Below, piece after piece: positions 8,844 to 18,898 of a stretch of 64,000 nucleotides of DNA (positions are counted from its first letter, which is position 1; each line of letters starts with the position of its first letter). Under the pieces are notes generated by a model that had not been told where the DNA came from, ran no database searches, and saw only the letters and a list, made by a program, of their open reading frames with translations. A program made the position numbers and the translations under genes. Origin of the DNA: JADFGZ01 sp965222345 (GTDB lineage: Bacteria; Acidobacteriota; Terriglobia; 2-12-FULL-54-10); the NCBI GenBank assembly GCA_965222345.1, contig CBDCTS010000009.1, forward strand, positions 5,443-69,442. The letters run 5' to 3'.

Positions 8844-9207
8844 GGAGCAAAACAGTTCAAGGATTTCGGCATGTATTTCAGCCCGGATTTTAATATCAAA
8901 ATGTCTTCACCAGGCCCGTTTCAGAGTTGGCGTAATGTGTATTGCTGGTGAATTCATCCGAGCCGGGCACGGCTCCCTTCTCGGAATTATCGGAATAGTT
9001 CTCTTGCCTCACAAATCCGGCGGGAGATAATCGACTCGTATGAGTGGATTGCGGAAAAATCGACCCGGGAAGCCATTCAGCAGAAAAAGTTACTTTTGCA
9101 AAATGAACCCAATAAGCCCTTTAGAATCTTGGGACAGGGCTAATACAAAGTCAATTAGACCGGTTACAGTTCAGGTTCGCGTCTCTGAAAGAGAGGAGTA
9201 AGAAAGG
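8844..9207. other. non-coding stretch before the amidohydrolase gene
   Basis: About 364 nt with no credible gene. It presumably carries the promoter for the downstream amidohydrolase and PQQ dehydrogenase pair. A clear ribosome binding site (agagaggag) lies about 10 nt before ATG 9208. I saw no operator-like palindrome that I can defend. Confidence 0.4.
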
Positions 9208-10914
9208 ATGCCTAAAATCCAGAGCCAAATGAATCCACTGTTTGGAGCAGCCTCTTGGCTATTGCTGGCAGCCCATGCACTCTTCGGCCAGCAGATGTCC
9301 TCCACCGTACCGGACACTGTCTATTACAACGGAAAAATCATTACAGTCGACGCAGCCTCCAGCATTACGGAAGCGTTTGCCGTAAAAGCCGACCGGTTTA
9401 CGGCGATTGGCAGCAACAGCCAAGTGCGGGCTCTGGCAGGTCCGCAAACGCGCCTGGTGGACCTGAGGGAACACGCGGTCATCCCAGGGCTGATGGACAA
9501 TCACAATCACCAGTACCACGCGGGATTGATGTCGTTGCGCGGCATTGATATGCAGGACGTTCCCTCCCTGGCTGAGATGCTCAATCGAATTCGCCGGGCG
9601 GCGGCCGCTGCCCCGCCCGGACAGTCGGTCTACACCACCACGGGTTGGAATCCATCTGAGTTTCCGGAGAACCGGACGCCCACCCGGCAGGAGCTGGACC
9701 AATCCGCGCCGAATCATCCGGTGGTGGTTTACCGGAGCCGCGGCTTGGTCTATGTGAACAGCGCTGCACTGGCTGCGCTCGGCATCACGCGTGATACGGA
9801 TGCCATCGGGGCGGCTACCGTTGAGAAAGATGCTTCCGGCGAGCCTACCGGCGTCATCCGCGGGTCGCCCGCCTCCGTACTGAACCTCACTGCCGCTGTG
9901 GTTCCCCAGCCCACGCTCGAAGAAAAGAAGGAATTGATTCTCCAAATCCAGCAACAGCAACACAGTGTGGGCTTGACCGGCATACGCGAATTGCAGCTCC
10001 ACCCGGACGTCATGAGGGCCTACTATGCTCTGTGGCGGGAAGGCAAGCTCACCATGCGCGTCAGCATGGGTTTGGAACTGAACGCGGGAGAAGAAGACCG
10101 TCTGGAGGAGATGCTGAGCCCGTGGGGGGTGGGGGCCGGGTTCGGCGATCACTGGCTTCGCATCGATTGCGTTGCAGAATACAACCCCGGCGATTTGTTG
10201 CGGGAGCCGTTCGTCGAGCCGGGGGGAAACTACTATGGCCAGGCGCGGCTGCCCGAAGAAAAGTTCCGGGAAGCGATCCTTTTAATTAACCGCTATGGCT
10301 GGCGTCCCTCCATCCACGTCAATGGGGACAGGACCCTGGATATGGTGCTGGACGCTTACGAAGCCGCCGATGGCGAGAGATCGATCCGCGATAAACGCTG
10401 GGTTGTGGAGCACATTCCGCTGGTACATCCGGACCAGATGGAACGCATGAAGCGCCTCGGTGTGGTGGTGTCGGCACAAATCCAGCCCTACACGGGAGCC
10501 GGCGGCATGGTTCAGAGGTGGGGAAAACAACGAGCCGAACGCGCCGTGCCGATGCGCGAATTGCTGGACCACGGCTTGATTGTATCCGGAGGAACCGACT
10601 GGCCGGGCCGCACCAACAATCCCTTCTTGAACATTTACTTCTATGTCACCCGAAATACCGTGGAACTGGGGCCGTTTGGTGTCGCGCAGAAAATTAGCCG
10701 TCAGGAAGCGATCCGCGTGGAATCCCTCATCAACGCCTACCTCACTTATGAAGAAAATATCAAAGGTTCAATCGAGCCCGGCAAACTGGCGGATTTCGTA
10801 ATCCTTTCCAGCGATATCCTGACGGTTCCGGAGGAACAGATTCGCACGATCCGACCTCTGGCCACTTACACGGGCGGACGGAAGGTCTTTTCCAGCTCCG
10901 AGGGAGGTTTTTGA
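9208..10914 (+). CDS. secreted amidohydrolase, YtcJ/NfdA-like (amidohydrolase 3)
   Basis: The 568-residue protein starts with a signal peptide ending near ALFGQ (residues 1-28). The metal site of the amidohydrolase superfamily is visible: MDNHNHQYH near residue 97, HVNGDRTLD near 370, VVEHIPLVHPDQ near 398 and SGGTDWPGR near 460. The C-terminal beta sandwich ends with the usual GSIEPGKLADFVILSSDIL. Known relatives cleave N-substituted formamides or other amides, and the substrate here is unknown. The PQQ dehydrogenase gene follows after 36 nt, so they probably form an operon. It belongs to a different branch from the paralogs at 31.7-38.6 kb. Confidence 0.85.
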   Translation: MPKIQSQMNPLFGAASWLLLAAHALFGQQMSSTVPDTVYYNGKIITVDAASSITEAFAVKADRFTAIGSNSQVRALAGPQTRLVDLREHAVIPGLMDNHNHQYHAGLMSLRGIDMQDVPSLAEMLNRIRRAAAAAPPGQSVYTTTGWNPSEFPENRTPTRQELDQSAPNHPVVVYRSRGLVYVNSAALAALGITRDTDAIGAATVEKDASGEPTGVIRGSPASVLNLTAAVVPQPTLEEKKELILQIQQQQHSVGLTGIRELQLHPDVMRAYYALWREGKLTMRVSMGLELNAGEEDRLEEMLSPWGVGAGFGDHWLRIDCVAEYNPGDLLREPFVEPGGNYYGQARLPEEKFREAILLINRYGWRPSIHVNGDRTLDMVLDAYEAADGERSIRDKRWVVEHIPLVHPDQMERMKRLGVVVSAQIQPYTGAGGMVQRWGKQRAERAVPMRELLDHGLIVSGGTDWPGRTNNPFLNIYFYVTRNTVELGPFGVAQKISRQEAIRVESLINAYLTYEENIKGSIEPGKLADFVILSSDILTVPEEQIRTIRPLATYTGGRKVFSSSEGGF

Positions 10915-10950
10915 TACTCCTGTACAAACCAAACACAGAGGAGGAAAAGC

Positions 10951-12738
10951 ATGACCAGGGTTTTATTATTCATCACGTCATTCTTCGTCACGTCCATTGT
11001 TTTCGGAGTGATCCCGCTGGCGGCTCTTGCGCAGGTCAAAGACTTCACGCCCGTCACGCAAGAGATGCTTTTAAATCCTCCTCCGGGCGACTGGCTCATG
11101 TTCAGCCGAACCTACGACAACCAGCGGTTCAGTCCGCTCGATCAGGTCAACCGGCAAAATGTGGATCAGCTTCGCATGGCCTGGGTGCGGGGGATGGGAC
11201 CCGGCATCCATGAAAATATACCTATCGTTCACGGGGGTGTCATGTACGTTGCCAACCCCGGAGCTGTCATCCATGCTCTCGATGCCACCAACGGCGATCT
11301 GCTTTGGGAGTACCAGCGGAAGTTGCCCGCCGACTTGAGTAACTTCATTGGCAATGCCGGAAGAGCCCGCTCCATCGCCATCTTTGAAGACCTCGTTTTC
11401 TACGCTGCACCCGACGGTTACCTGTTGGGCTTGGATGCCCGTACAGGTGAGTTGAGGTGGGAAACCCAGGTTCACGATTATACGACCGGCACGCAGCACA
11501 CCACTGGTCCCACAGTAGTAGAGGGCAAGCTCATTACGGGGCGGGGCTGCAGCGGGTCGCGAGCCGGATGCTTCATCGCAGCGCACGACGCGCGGACGGG
11601 AAATGAACTTTGGAAGTTTTACACCACTCCAGCGCCGGACGAGCCGCTGGGCGACTCCTGGGGAACCGTGCCCGTGGAAAAAAGGATGGCGTCGCCTTGG
11701 GGATTGCCGGGAGCATACGACCCGGTGCGCAAACTGGTTTACTGGGGAATCGCCAATCCCAAGCCGCACACCCGGCTGAAACGCCACAACGGGAACGTGG
11801 ATGACATCCCGCGATCCGCGCCGGCTGATCTTTACAGCAACTCGACCGTGGCGCTCGATACAGACACCGGCAAGCTTGCCTGGTATTATCAGCATCTGCC
11901 GGGCGACGACTGGGACGCCGATCATACTCAGGAGAGAATCCTCCTTCGTACAGCCTTCAATCCTGATCCCTCGGCGGTCAAATGGATCAACCCCCTGATC
12001 CCTCGCGGCCAGGAACGGAACATCGCGGTCACGGTGGGCGAGCCTGGAGGGATATGGGTGCTGGACCGCGATACGGGTCAGTTTCTCTGGGCCACGCCCT
12101 TCCCCTATGACGTTCCGGAATTCCACATATCTCATATCGACGTGGAGACCGGAAAGACTTACATCAACTGGGACAAAGTCTTAAAGAAAGACGGGGACCG
12201 GCACATCGTTTGCTTTCAAAACACCAAGAGTTATTGGCCCATGGCTTATCATCCGGGCAACAACTCCCTGTACATCCCCTATCACGACTCCTGCCTCGAT
12301 GTAACCGCCAACATGGAAACCGCGAATGGAAACGGACCCCGGACTGCCATTCCCCGTCCCGGCTCTGATCCCGGGGCATTCGCCGGGATTGCCAAGGTGA
12401 ACGTGGCCACGGGCCGTATCGAGCGGATTTACACGGCGCCGATTCCCGGAAATGGCGCCATGCTGGCCACAGAGGGAGACCTGATTTTTTGGGGGGACAT
12501 GGACCGAAGGTTCAGAGCCTTCGATGCCGATACCGGGAAGATTCTTTGGGAAACGATTGTTGGCGGGATCATTCAGATGAGCACCATAACCTACTCGGTC
12601 AGCGGGAAGCAGTACGTCGCAGTGCTGACCGGACATGGCGCATCGGGCACTCTAGGGCCTCTCCGCCAAGTCCCCGGACTCAATCCGCCTCGCGGTCACA
12701 ATGCGATTTATGTTTTTGCTTTGCCGGACCAGCAATAA
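10951..12738 (+). CDS. PQQ-dependent alcohol dehydrogenase (quinoprotein, methanol/ethanol family)
   Basis: The 595-residue product has a signal peptide (residues 1-27, ending ALAQ) and the eight-bladed propeller with repeated tryptophan-docking motifs such as ALDATNGDLLWEYQ, GLDARTGELRWE and AHDARTGNELWKF. The active-site segment LPGDDWDADHTQE aligns with the methanol dehydrogenase DEWD region. The residue two after the catalytic Asp is Asp, as in lanthanide-dependent XoxF types. I do not see the adjacent-cysteine disulfide of methanol dehydrogenase, but there is a C-x6-C pair in GCSGSRAGC. There is no C-terminal cytochrome domain, so an external cytochrome would accept the electrons. It acts in the periplasm. 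Good ribosome site (gaggagg) before ATG 10951. Confidence 0.87.
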   Translation: MTRVLLFITSFFVTSIVFGVIPLAALAQVKDFTPVTQEMLLNPPPGDWLMFSRTYDNQRFSPLDQVNRQNVDQLRMAWVRGMGPGIHENIPIVHGGVMYVANPGAVIHALDATNGDLLWEYQRKLPADLSNFIGNAGRARSIAIFEDLVFYAAPDGYLLGLDARTGELRWETQVHDYTTGTQHTTGPTVVEGKLITGRGCSGSRAGCFIAAHDARTGNELWKFYTTPAPDEPLGDSWGTVPVEKRMASPWGLPGAYDPVRKLVYWGIANPKPHTRLKRHNGNVDDIPRSAPADLYSNSTVALDTDTGKLAWYYQHLPGDDWDADHTQERILLRTAFNPDPSAVKWINPLIPRGQERNIAVTVGEPGGIWVLDRDTGQFLWATPFPYDVPEFHISHIDVETGKTYINWDKVLKKDGDRHIVCFQNTKSYWPMAYHPGNNSLYIPYHDSCLDVTANMETANGNGPRTAIPRPGSDPGAFAGIAKVNVATGRIERIYTAPIPGNGAMLATEGDLIFWGDMDRRFRAFDADTGKILWETIVGGIIQMSTITYSVSGKQYVAVLTGHGASGTLGPLRQVPGLNPPRGHNAIYVFALPDQQ

Positions 12739-12912
12739 ACGAGACCGTTTGAATTCAGGCTCTCTAGTTATTGAGGAATACCGAAGAAGCGATACACAGT
12801 CGAACAGATTATCCGACATCTTAGAGATGCGGAAGTAGAACTAGCGAAGGGCCTACGGCTCTGAATCGGGTTGCTTATTACAGGACTCGCTCTATACCTT
12901 CACGGAAGCGCC

Positions 12913-13803
12913 TCAAGCGTCAGCATGATTATTTCGGGACGCCGACCTTAAATTTTTTCGGAGCAGATAGACCGTGCCTGCTGCTAAAACAGCGGTCCCC
13001 AGCAAGCCTCCTTCCGGCCCGTAGTCACCCCCATGAAGCCAAATATATTCGGAGGAAGGCACAGCCTGCCAAGGCATCTGGATCACATCAATGCCGCTGA
13101 CCGGAAGCCCTGCCAACGCCAAGGACCAGTTCCATGCAAAATGGAAGCTCAAGGGCAGCCAGAGAGCTTGGCTCTTGAGATAAGCGATTGAAAGCAGGAT
13201 ACCGGCCAGCATCGTGTTCAGAGTGCCGATGCTGAGGATCGTGGCGTGCGGGTTGGCTGCATGCATCACTCCGAACAGTAGCGAGGAGATCGCCACTGCC
13301 ACATAGGCATTGGTTCCTTCCACCAACCGCTGAAATGGATATCCGCGAAACAGCAACTCCTCATAGCCGGCCGCCACCACTAAGATGCCGGTGGTGACAG
13401 ACAGGTCTTCCAGTGCGGAAATCGTGCCAGCGCCAGAAGGTTGAAAACGAATCACCCCAACCGCCCACTCCACCACCGTCACTGTCCCCACCAGAGTCAT
13501 GCCTCCCGCCATGCCCAAAGCCATCTCGCCGAGCGATTTGCGGGGCCGCGCCAAGCCCACCGCATGAAAGGGCTGGTGTTCAAACACGCGCATCATAAAC
13601 CATGTGGCGAGGGTGGTGGATGCCAAGGTGGCCACCAGGGCAGGCACCGGATCCGCATGGATCATAAGCATCAGGAGGAGAAAAAAGAGGACGAACAGCA
13701 GCAGCCTCCATCCGGCGCGGAGGCGGCCTTCGATCAGAAAGATGAATTGGGCAATCTCGCCGAGTGTCAAAAGAACCGCCCTTCCAGTGTGGCTGCCTTG
13801 CAA
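12913..13803 (-). CDS. CPBP family intramembrane glutamic endopeptidase
   Basis: The 296-residue membrane protein has about eight hydrophobic segments and the CPBP (Abi) motifs: EELLFRGYPFQRLVE near residue 165, SSLLFGVMHAANP near 191 and FHFAWNW near 236. These hold the catalytic Glu pair and the two His residues of Rce1-type proteases. The function in bacteria is often unknown (protein maturation or bacteriocin immunity). It lies 30 nt after the GHMP kinase gene and closes the PAP2-secA-kinase-CPBP minus-strand cluster. Confidence 0.85.
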   Translation of the reverse strand: MQGSHTGRAVLLTLGEIAQFIFLIEGRLRAGWRLLLFVLFFLLLMLMIHADPVPALVATLASTTLATWFMMRVFEHQPFHAVGLARPRKSLGEMALGMAGGMTLVGTVTVVEWAVGVIRFQPSGAGTISALEDLSVTTGILVVAAGYEELLFRGYPFQRLVEGTNAYVAVAISSLLFGVMHAANPHATILSIGTLNTMLAGILLSIAYLKSQALWLPLSFHFAWNWSLALAGLPVSGIDVIQMPWQAVPSSEYIWLHGGDYGPEGGLLGTAVLAAGTVYLLRKNLRSASRNNHADA

Positions 13804-13833
13804 TGGACAGACTCACTGTGATCCCGCAGACAG

Positions 13834-14865
13834 CTATCGGGAGGCAGACTGTTCCGGCATGGCTCTGCTGCTCACTTCGAGCCCCTTGGCGGAAACTTGA
13901 AAAGGCAGTATGGAAGCGCCTAACCGGCGCAAAACAGCTTCCAGCTGCGGCCGTGCCTCCGGCTCGGTCAGAAACAGAACGCAACCACCTCCACCAGCTC
14001 CACAGGCTTTGGCGGCCAGAGCGCCGTTGCGGCGCGCGGCAGCTACTAACCGTCCGATCCCAGGGGTCGAAATCCCCGGATAGTTCTTCTTGCGAGCCTC
14101 CCACTCCTGATTCAGCAACTCACCCGTCCGTCGCCAGTCGTGCATCTCCAGAGCGCGGCGCATCTCCGTTGCAATAGCCGCTATGCGGCTAAAATGACGG
14201 ATGACCCGCCGCTCCCCGTCCATATGGGCTTTAAATACTTCCCAGTTATTGACTCCGGAATTGCGCGACTGGCCTGTGTAGCACAAAAGGAACCGCGCGC
14301 TCAGTTGTTTGGAACTGACCCGGAGCCTTTCGCGAAAAACGCCGTGGGGCGTCAGACGAATTGAGTGAGCCCCGCCGTATACGGCTGAATAATAATCCTG
14401 TTCTCCTGTGGGGACCCGGAGAACCTGCGCCTCCACATTGCGCGCTGTTTCGATCAACTTCGGCAATGGCAACCTGCGGCCGGCAAACCGGCTCAGCACG
14501 CCGCATATGGCGATATTGAGAGCCGAAGAACCGCCCAGGCCCGACCCTGCAGGGACGTCGGAATCTGTGGTGAGCGTGAAGCCCTTCTGCGGTTCAAACG
14601 CCGTTACCAGACGGGCCAGTAGCGGCAACCGGCAGGATTTCGCCCGCGCCAGGACGTCGAGCGAAGAAAATCTTTCCCGGAGGCGGAGGTCGCGCGATAC
14701 AAACTCAATGGTTTTGCCGCGCCGCGCAGTCAGCCAGCAGCGAGCGTAGTAATTGACCGCAAAATTCAGAGTTTGGGCGTCCCTGTGAAACAGGTACAGA
14801 GGCCAGATATCGAGAGTGCCGCCGGCCAAGTCTACCCGCGCCGGGGCTTGGGACTGAAAGGTCAT
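13834..14865 (-). CDS. GHMP-family sugar kinase
   Basis: The 343-residue protein shows all three GHMP motifs: PARVDLAGGTLDIWP at the N-terminus, the ATP-binding PAGSGLGGSSALNIA near residue 108, and KACGAGGGGCVLF near 288. The pattern is closest to D-glycero-D-manno-heptose 7-phosphate kinase-like and related sugar kinases. A role in envelope sugar or salvage metabolism is plausible but not shown. It follows secA by 170 nt on the same strand. Confidence 0.85.
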   Translation of the reverse strand: MTFQSQAPARVDLAGGTLDIWPLYLFHRDAQTLNFAVNYYARCWLTARRGKTIEFVSRDLRLRERFSSLDVLARAKSCRLPLLARLVTAFEPQKGFTLTTDSDVPAGSGLGGSSALNIAICGVLSRFAGRRLPLPKLIETARNVEAQVLRVPTGEQDYYSAVYGGAHSIRLTPHGVFRERLRVSSKQLSARFLLCYTGQSRNSGVNNWEVFKAHMDGERRVIRHFSRIAAIATEMRRALEMHDWRRTGELLNQEWEARKKNYPGISTPGIGRLVAAARRNGALAAKACGAGGGGCVLFLTEPEARPQLEAVLRRLGASILPFQVSAKGLEVSSRAMPEQSASR

Positions 14866-15035
14866 GGTGGAGTTGGAATTCAGGTGCTCCGTATCCGGCT
14901 AGAGGCAATTCTTGAAAAAATCGACTGCAACCGAATCAATCTCCTGAGAGCTGAGCGAGTTCGGCATTTCCGATGAGGGCTGAAAATCATTCCCGGCTCC
15001 TTCCACCCAGATCATCTCCGCTCTCTGCCCCGGCC

Positions 15036-18000
15036 TCATGCCGCCGCCCCATGGCATTTCTTGTACTTCTTGCCGCTTCCGCAGGGACAGGGCTGGTTGC
15101 GGCCCACTTTCGCACTCGTCCGCACCACCGTTTTGACCGCGGGAGAGCCGTCCCCTGCTCCGCTCAAAATCATCTCCGCCTGCTGCCTTTGCTGGCGGCG
15201 CTCAATCTCCCGAACCTGCTCCTCCTCCTGCACCGGTCGCATCAGGAACAGATACCGAAGCACCTCTTCATCGATGCGGTTCATCATGGCCTGAAACATC
15301 TGGTAGGATTCTTTCTTGTACTCGACCAGCGGGTCCTTCTGTCCGTAACCGCGCAGGCCAATACCTTCCTTCAGATCATCCATGGAGAGCAGATGATTCT
15401 TCCACTGGCTGTCGACCACCTGCAGCAAGATCATCTGCTCGTGCCAGCGCATCACGTCCGGCGTGAGCAGGGCTTCTTTTTCGTCGTACTTGCGGCGGAG
15501 TTTTTCAATCAGGGCACTCGTCAGTTCGTCATGATTTAGCTGGGTCGGATCGACCCCTTCGGCCCGCAGGTCCAATCCAAACTGGGTAAAGAAGCCATTG
15601 CGCAACCCTTTGAGGTCCCATTCATCAGGATGAATGTCCTTGGCACAGTGAGTCTCGACATGCTCCTTAGCCACATCCTCCGCAATCCCGAGGATGTATT
15701 CTTTCTGATCTTTGCTCTCCAGCAACTGGCGGCGCAGGTTGTAGACGGCCGTGCGCTGCCTGTTCATGACATCGTCGTATTCCAGCAGGTGTTTGCGGGC
15801 CTCAAAGTTTTGCCCTTCTACGGCCTTCTGCGCCGCCGCGATCCGTTTGGTAATCAGCCTGGATTCAATCGGCACGCCCTCTTCCATTCCCAGCTTCTGC
15901 ATGATGCCGCTGACCCGCTCGCCCGCAAAGATGCGCAGCAGGTCGTCTTCCAGGGACAGATAGAAGCGGGAACTGCCCGGGTCGCCTTGCCGACCGGCGC
16001 GCCCTCGAAGCTGGTTGTCAATCCGCCGCGCTTCATGGCGCTCGGTCCCGATGATGTGCAGGCCGCCCAGCGCCACGACCTCATCGTGTTCCTTATCCAC
16101 GGCAGGCTGAAACCGTGCCGTAGCCTCCTGCAACTGCTCCGCCGTGGCGCTCTCCGGAGCGATGCTGCGCTTGCGCATGTAATCCCGGGCAAGAAACTCC
16201 GGGTTGCCGCCGAGCAGGATATCCGTGCCGCGGCCGGCCATGTTGGTGGCGATGGTCACGGCGCCCTTCCGTCCGGCCTGGGCCACAATTTCGGCTTCCT
16301 TGGCGTGATACTTCGCATTCAAGACCACGTGTTTGATGCCGGTTCTCTTCAACAGACTGCTCAGGCGCTCCGACCGCTCAATGGAAACGGTTCCCACCAA
16401 TACAGGCTGCCCCTTCTGATGCAACTCCTGAATCTCCCCGACCGCCGCATCGAACTTCTCGCGCTCGGTGCGGAAAACCACATCGGGATTCTCCTGCCGC
16501 CGCAACAGCTGGTTGGTCGGAATGACGGATACTTCCAGGTTGTAGGTCTTCTCGAACTCCGCCGCCTCGGTTTCGGCCGTTCCGGTCATGCCGGCAAGCT
16601 TCGAGTACATGCGGAAGTAGTTCTGGAAGGTGACGGTCGCGAGCGTTTGCGTTTGCCGTTCGATTTTCACGCCTTCCTTGGCCTCGACGGCTTCGTGCAA
16701 CCCGTCACTCCACCTTCGTCCCGGCATCAGGCGGCCGGTGAACTCATCGACGATGACAACGGCGTTGTCCACAATGACGTACTCGTCATCCTTCTCATAA
16801 AGCACATACGCCTTCAAAAGCTGCCGGATGGCCTCATTCTTGGCCCATCGCCGCTCCGCCAGGCGGGGAATCCGGGCAATAAGCTGCGCCTGCTCTTCCT
16901 CATCCAAATCCGTTCGTGCTTCAACTCTTCGGACCTGCTCATCCACATCGAGAATCGAAAAGGAGTCGTAAGATTGTTCCAACTCGCGCAGAGCTTGCGC
17001 CTGCTCTTCCGGTGTGAACTCGGAATTTTCTTCGATCTGCTGATGCTCCCAAGCCAGATCAGCCTTGGCCAGTTCATCCATCAATGCAGGCGCCAATTGC
17101 ATGCGGCCCTGCGAATTCAAGTCCACGATGCGAGACTTTTCATTGACGGTAAAGTAGAGTGGCTCCAGCAACTCCCTCTCGTAGTCCCCGGAGAGCCGCC
17201 GCTCCAACTGACCGGTCAGATGCTTGATGCTGGGATCCTCCAACAGTTCCAGCAGAGGCTTGAACTTGGGGGCTCCCCGCTTGGCCCGCACTAGTTTTTG
17301 GCTGGCCGCCGCGCGAGCCTCCTCGTCTCCTTCCAGCAACTGCTTGGCTTCTTGGAGCAGTTTGCGTACCAAGCCGATTTGTTTATTGACCAGCTTCTCC
17401 ACCAAAGGTTTCAGTTCTTTGAAATACGTGGGAGTGTGCTGTTCGGCTGTTCCGCTGATAATCAGGGGCGTGCGAGCCTCATCGATCAAAATGGAGTCCA
17501 CCTCGTCCACGATGGCAAAATGATGGCCTCGCTGCACGCAGTCGCGCAGGTCAAACTTCATGTTGTCGCGAAGATAGTCAAAGCCAAACTCGTTGTTGGT
17601 TCCGTAGGTGACGTCACAGGCGTAGGCCTCCCGGCGCTGTTTCTCATCCATGTCGTGGACAATCACTCCCACGGTCAGGCCCAGAGAACTGTAGATCTTA
17701 CCCATCCATTCCGAGTCGCGCCGGGCCAGGTAATCGTTGACCGTGACTACATGGACGCCTTTTCCTTCCAGAGCGTTGAGAAAGACAGGCAGCGTGGCAA
17801 CCAGGGTTTTTCCTTCGCCGGTTTTCATCTCCGCGATTTTGCCCCGGTGCAGAACAATGCCGCCGCTGAGCTGAACGTCAAAGTGGCGCATGGCAAGCCT
17901 GCGGCGGCCTGCCTCCCGCACCACCGCAAAGGCATCAACCAGCAGATCGTCCAAGGTTTCGCCCGCAGCCAGACGCTTGCGAAACTCGCCGGTCTTGGCC

Positions 18001-18131
18001 TGCAACTGCTCGTCGGAAAGGTGCTGGAGCGCCGGTTCCAGTTCTCCGATGGCCCGAACCAGGGGCTTCATCCGTTTCAGCTCGCGCTCATTCCTGGTGC
18101 CGATTATTCTAGTCAGTAAAGAACCGATCAT
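15036..18131 (-). CDS. secA: preprotein translocase ATPase SecA
   Basis: The 1031-residue protein is a complete SecA. It has the Walker A region MKTGEGKTLVATLPVFLN near residue 103, the DEAD-like IVDEVDSILIDEARTP near 208, the second nucleotide domain with TNMAGRGTDILLGGNPEF, and the C-terminal zinc motif QPCPCGSGKKYKKCHG. Compared with E. coli SecA (901 residues) it carries an extra, largely helical and charged insertion between about 245 and 430, as in several other phyla. It drives Sec-dependent export with SecYEG. It is flanked by a PAP2 phosphatase gene upstream and a GHMP kinase gene downstream. Confidence 0.98.
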   Translation of the reverse strand: MIGSLLTRIIGTRNERELKRMKPLVRAIGELEPALQHLSDEQLQAKTGEFRKRLAAGETLDDLLVDAFAVVREAGRRRLAMRHFDVQLSGGIVLHRGKIAEMKTGEGKTLVATLPVFLNALEGKGVHVVTVNDYLARRDSEWMGKIYSSLGLTVGVIVHDMDEKQRREAYACDVTYGTNNEFGFDYLRDNMKFDLRDCVQRGHHFAIVDEVDSILIDEARTPLIISGTAEQHTPTYFKELKPLVEKLVNKQIGLVRKLLQEAKQLLEGDEEARAAASQKLVRAKRGAPKFKPLLELLEDPSIKHLTGQLERRLSGDYERELLEPLYFTVNEKSRIVDLNSQGRMQLAPALMDELAKADLAWEHQQIEENSEFTPEEQAQALRELEQSYDSFSILDVDEQVRRVEARTDLDEEEQAQLIARIPRLAERRWAKNEAIRQLLKAYVLYEKDDEYVIVDNAVVIVDEFTGRLMPGRRWSDGLHEAVEAKEGVKIERQTQTLATVTFQNYFRMYSKLAGMTGTAETEAAEFEKTYNLEVSVIPTNQLLRRQENPDVVFRTEREKFDAAVGEIQELHQKGQPVLVGTVSIERSERLSSLLKRTGIKHVVLNAKYHAKEAEIVAQAGRKGAVTIATNMAGRGTDILLGGNPEFLARDYMRKRSIAPESATAEQLQEATARFQPAVDKEHDEVVALGGLHIIGTERHEARRIDNQLRGRAGRQGDPGSSRFYLSLEDDLLRIFAGERVSGIMQKLGMEEGVPIESRLITKRIAAAQKAVEGQNFEARKHLLEYDDVMNRQRTAVYNLRRQLLESKDQKEYILGIAEDVAKEHVETHCAKDIHPDEWDLKGLRNGFFTQFGLDLRAEGVDPTQLNHDELTSALIEKLRRKYDEKEALLTPDVMRWHEQMILLQVVDSQWKNHLLSMDDLKEGIGLRGYGQKDPLVEYKKESYQMFQAMMNRIDEEVLRYLFLMRPVQEEEQVREIERRQQRQQAEMILSGAGDGSPAVKTVVRTSAKVGRNQPCPCGSGKKYKKCHGAAA

Positions 18132-18202
18132 GGTTTTCCTACACCATTATATGGGCGTCGTGGGCAAGCAACAAGGTGGGTGTCTCCTTACAGACAATGC
18201 CG

Positions 18203-18898
18203 TCACCCTCCTAATCGTTTGTGGGTGTAATAGTCGCACGGATCGGTAAAAAGAAGCGCGATTCCTAAGAAAAACAGTCCGATGGCCCATCCGCCCAGCA
18301 CGTCACTCGGCCAGTGGACTCCCAGATAGACGCGGCTGTAACCGACCGCCAGAGGCAAAACCGCAATCATCAGCAGCAACAATTTCCGCACAGCGCCGCT
18401 GAAAATTCGGAAACCAAACCGCGAAGAAGCGCCTGTCATCAAAATCAGCAGGTAGAAAAACACATACAGGGAATCGGCAGCATGCCCGCTCGGAAATGCA
18501 TTTCCGGAAGCAGGAATCAAAGACGGAACCGGCGGGCGGTCCCGCTCCACCAGCCATTTGAGCAGTTGCACGGTCGCACTGGTCATGCCCCATCCCAGCG
18601 CCAGCCACACGGCGGCCGCAGTTCGCTTCCCCAGCCAGAACAGCAAACTCAGCCCCGCCACAGCAGGAGCCAGATATACATTCGAGCCGAGCAGGCTGAT
18701 TAGTCTCCAGAACCGCCTTGCGCCGGCATCGTTTCCCTGATAAATCACAAGGAGCAGATCGCTGTCATAGGTCCAGGCAAGAAAGACGGCCAAGCCCAGC
18801 AGTCCAATACAACCAGCCAACAGTAACCGTTCGAGAAAAAGAGGATGCCTTGGGAAAGCGGTCGCGCGGTTGCCTGCGGTTGAACAATGAAATGTCAT
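18203..18898 (-). CDS. PAP2-family membrane phosphatase
   Basis: I start at ATG 18898, giving 231 residues. An upstream extension of the frame has no membrane or domain features. The three phosphatase motifs are present: KWLVERDRPP, FPSGHAADS and SRVYLGVHWPSDV. About five or six membrane helices surround them. Relatives dephosphorylate undecaprenyl pyrophosphate, phosphatidate or phosphatidylglycerophosphate on the outer face of the cytoplasmic membrane. It lies 71 nt upstream of secA, so they may be co-transcribed. Confidence 0.85.
   Translation of the reverse strand: MTFHCSTAGNRATAFPRHPLFLERLLLAGCIGLLGLAVFLAWTYDSDLLLVIYQGNDAGARRFWRLISLLGSNVYLAPAVAGLSLLFWLGKRTAAAVWLALGWGMTSATVQLLKWLVERDRPPVPSLIPASGNAFPSGHAADSLYVFFYLLILMTGASSRFGFRIFSGAVRKLLLLMIAVLPLAVGYSRVYLGVHWPSDVLGGWAIGLFFLGIALLFTDPCDYYTHKRLGG

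Noticed and set aside
15630..17294. Long plus-strand open frame (554 codons) opposite secA
   Set aside because: It is the antisense shadow of secA, lacks any domain or signal, and the minus strand has a complete, well-conserved SecA.
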